DNA of 64,000 bases from contig NZ_BDUC01000001.1 of NCBI RefSeq assembly GCF_002218085.1, positions 745,955 to 809,954 on the forward strand, in the 5' to 3' direction. The notes under the pieces were generated by a model. The model was given only the letters and a program-made list of their open reading frames with translations, did no database searches and was not told where the DNA came from. A program made the position numbers and the translations under genes. The first letter of the stretch is position 1; each line of letters opens with the position of its first letter. Positions 62,632 through 64,000 of the stretch are shown in pieces. The stretch comes from Tolypothrix sp. NIES-4075 (lineage in GTDB: Bacteria; Cyanobacteriota; Cyanobacteriia; Cyanobacteriales; Nostocaceae).

Positions 62632-63945
62632 ATGTCTGAATTGTTTAAAGGAGAATTTTCTCGTCGTCAGATTCTGACCACTGCTGGATTAGGAGCCATT
62701 TCAGCCGCAGCGATCGCTAGTATAAGCGAAGAAGTTGCTGCCCAGGCGACTGGGCAAGCCACCCCACGCGGAGGTTCCCTGCCGCCTCAAATTAAGTTTT
62801 CGCCAATCTCAGAACAGACTGAAGTCGAAACGGGGGGACCACCGACAGCATTGCCACCAGAGCGACGTTTGGGATTTGCGATCGTCGGACTTGGCAGACT
62901 GACATTAGAAGAAATCATGCCTGCCTTTGGAGAATGCAAACTAGCAAAGCCGACTGCATTAGTTAGCGGTGATGCTGCCAAAGCAAATCAAGTTGCCCAG
63001 CAATATGGCATCAAACCGCAGAATGTTTACAACTATCAGAACTACGATAATCTCCGCAACAATCCAGACGTTGATGTAATTTATATTGTACTGCCCAACA
63101 GTATGCACCGGGAATATACGGTGCGTGGTGCGAAAGCAGGAAAGCACATTTTGTGTGAAAAGCCAATGGCAACCACAGTTGAAGATTGTCAGCTGATGAT
63201 CGATGCGTGCAAACAAGCTAATCGCAAGCTGATGATTGCTTATCGCTGCCAATACGAACCGCACCATCGCGCCATGATTCAAATGATTCGCAGCAAAGAA
63301 CTTGGAACGATAAAGGTGATTCAGGCAGACAACGGACAAAACCAAGGGGGTGACTTGAACCAGTGGCGATTGAAACGTGCTTTAGCTGGGGGTGGTTCTT
63401 TACCGGATGTAGGAATTTACTGTTTGAATGCAACTCGCTATTTGACAGGAGAGGAACCAATCGAAATTAGTGCCAGAACATTCACTACTCCTGGCGATCC
63501 GCGCTTCAAAGAGGTGGAAGAAAGCGTCACTTTCCAGTTGCAATTTCCCAGTGGGGTGCTGGCGATTTGCTCCACCAGCTACGGTTTTCACGAAGGACGC
63601 CGCTTTCGCGTTTTCGGCTCTAATGCCTGGGGACAACTCGATCCGGCGTTCTCCTACAGCGGTTTGCAGATGATGATTTCACGCAAATCACCAACCAATA
63701 GCATGGCAGAAAACGTCACCAATGTGCGGATGGGCGAGAAGAACCAGTTCGCTTTAGAAATAGATCACATGGCGGATTGTGTAATTCAGAACAAGCAACC
63801 CCACACGCCCGGTGAAGAAGGTTTGCAAGACCAAAAATTGATGGCGTTGATCTACCAAGCAGCACAAACAGGTAAGACGATTACCCTACCACGAGTGTCG
63901 GGACTCGATGTCACTCGCGGTCCTGCTCCGAGAATGCTCAAGTAA
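62632..63945 (+). CDS. Tat-exported Gfo/Idh/MocA oxidoreductase (glucose-fructose-oxidoreductase-like)
   Basis: The 437-aa protein starts with a twin-arginine signal (FSRRQILTTAGLG) and an Ala-rich cut site, then the Rossmann fold (VGLGRLTLEEIMP) and the family motif CEKPMA (near 180). DVGIYCLNATRYL carries the probable catalytic Asp. It resembles Zymomonas glucose-fructose oxidoreductase, a periplasmic enzyme that carries bound NADP. Export of a folded protein with its cofactor explains the Tat signal. AAGGA lies eight bases before the ATG. The sugar substrate is unknown. Confidence 0.92.
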   Translation: MSELFKGEFSRRQILTTAGLGAISAAAIASISEEVAAQATGQATPRGGSLPPQIKFSPISEQTEVETGGPPTALPPERRLGFAIVGLGRLTLEEIMPAFGECKLAKPTALVSGDAAKANQVAQQYGIKPQNVYNYQNYDNLRNNPDVDVIYIVLPNSMHREYTVRGAKAGKHILCEKPMATTVEDCQLMIDACKQANRKLMIAYRCQYEPHHRAMIQMIRSKELGTIKVIQADNGQNQGGDLNQWRLKRALAGGGSLPDVGIYCLNATRYLTGEEPIEISARTFTTPGDPRFKEVEESVTFQLQFPSGVLAICSTSYGFHEGRRFRVFGSNAWGQLDPAFSYSGLQMMISRKSPTNSMAENVTNVRMGEKNQFALEIDHMADCVIQNKQPHTPGEEGLQDQKLMALIYQAAQTGKTITLPRVSGLDVTRGPAPRMLK

Positions 63946-64000
63946 TAACAATCTCAGGAGACTTTTCTGTTGACAAACAACTTATTCTCATGGCGGCACT

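Overview
The window looks like a chromosome segment of a filamentous cyanobacterium, probably Nostocales. The signs are very frequent GCGATCGC (HIP1) octamers, short palindromic and tandem repeats in gaps and even inside genes, an SLH-domain porin, a PEP-CTERM surface protein, and a hybrid PKS/NRPS line started by a fatty acyl-AMP ligase. The call rests on these features only; no species is claimed.

Positions 1-41037 (all minus strand, read right to left) form one tightly packed biosynthetic operon that runs off the left edge. Gene order of transcription: fatty acyl-AMP ligase (FAAL), membrane fatty-acid desaturase, stand-alone acyl carrier protein, cyclopropane-synthase-type methyltransferase, PKS (KS-AT-first half of DH), PKS (luciferase-like monooxygenase, LLM - second half of DH - KR-ACP), PKS (KS-AT-KR-ACP), NRPS (C-A[LLM inserted]-PCP, C-A-PCP, C-A-PCP), two PKS (each KS-AT-KR-carrier), and an NRPS (C-A-PCP-C...) cut by the edge. 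Genes overlap or nearly touch, and the protein ends carry matching docking signals, so the line is probably colinear. All four AT domains carry the HAFH signature of malonyl selection, and all four readable A domains have glycine-like pockets. The inferred product is a glycine-rich lipopeptide/polyketide whose acyl starter is desaturated and then cyclopropanated or methylated, with two flavin-type oxidations during assembly. No thioesterase, exporter or regulator is inside the window.

Positions 41038-45940 are an accessory zone: a 1.1-kb AT-rich gap that must hold the operon promoter, a small orphan peptide with a double-glycine leader, an IS607-type transposon (serine recombinase plus TnpB), a degenerate stretch, a 5'-truncated tyrosine recombinase, and tRNA-Phe(GAA). 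The recombinase relic beside a tRNA gene suggests an old island boundary.

Positions 46014-64000 look like ordinary chromosome. They hold a zinc/metal ABC importer (binding protein, ATPase, permease) with an SmtB/ZiaR-type ArsR repressor, an SLH porin, a PEP-CTERM protein, an RqcH/NFACT ribosome-rescue factor, a PaoABC-like exported molybdenum aldehyde oxidoreductase operon, a cation diffusion facilitator, a beta-hydroxyacid-dehydrogenase-type reductase, a DJ-1/PfpI protein and a Tat-exported Gfo/Idh/MocA oxidoreductase.

The most unusual point is the dehydratase of the first PKS module. Its two hot-dog halves, each with one catalytic residue, lie in two overlapping genes, with an LLM domain between them and an A6 run at the junction that could allow -1 slippage, or could mark a single-base indel.
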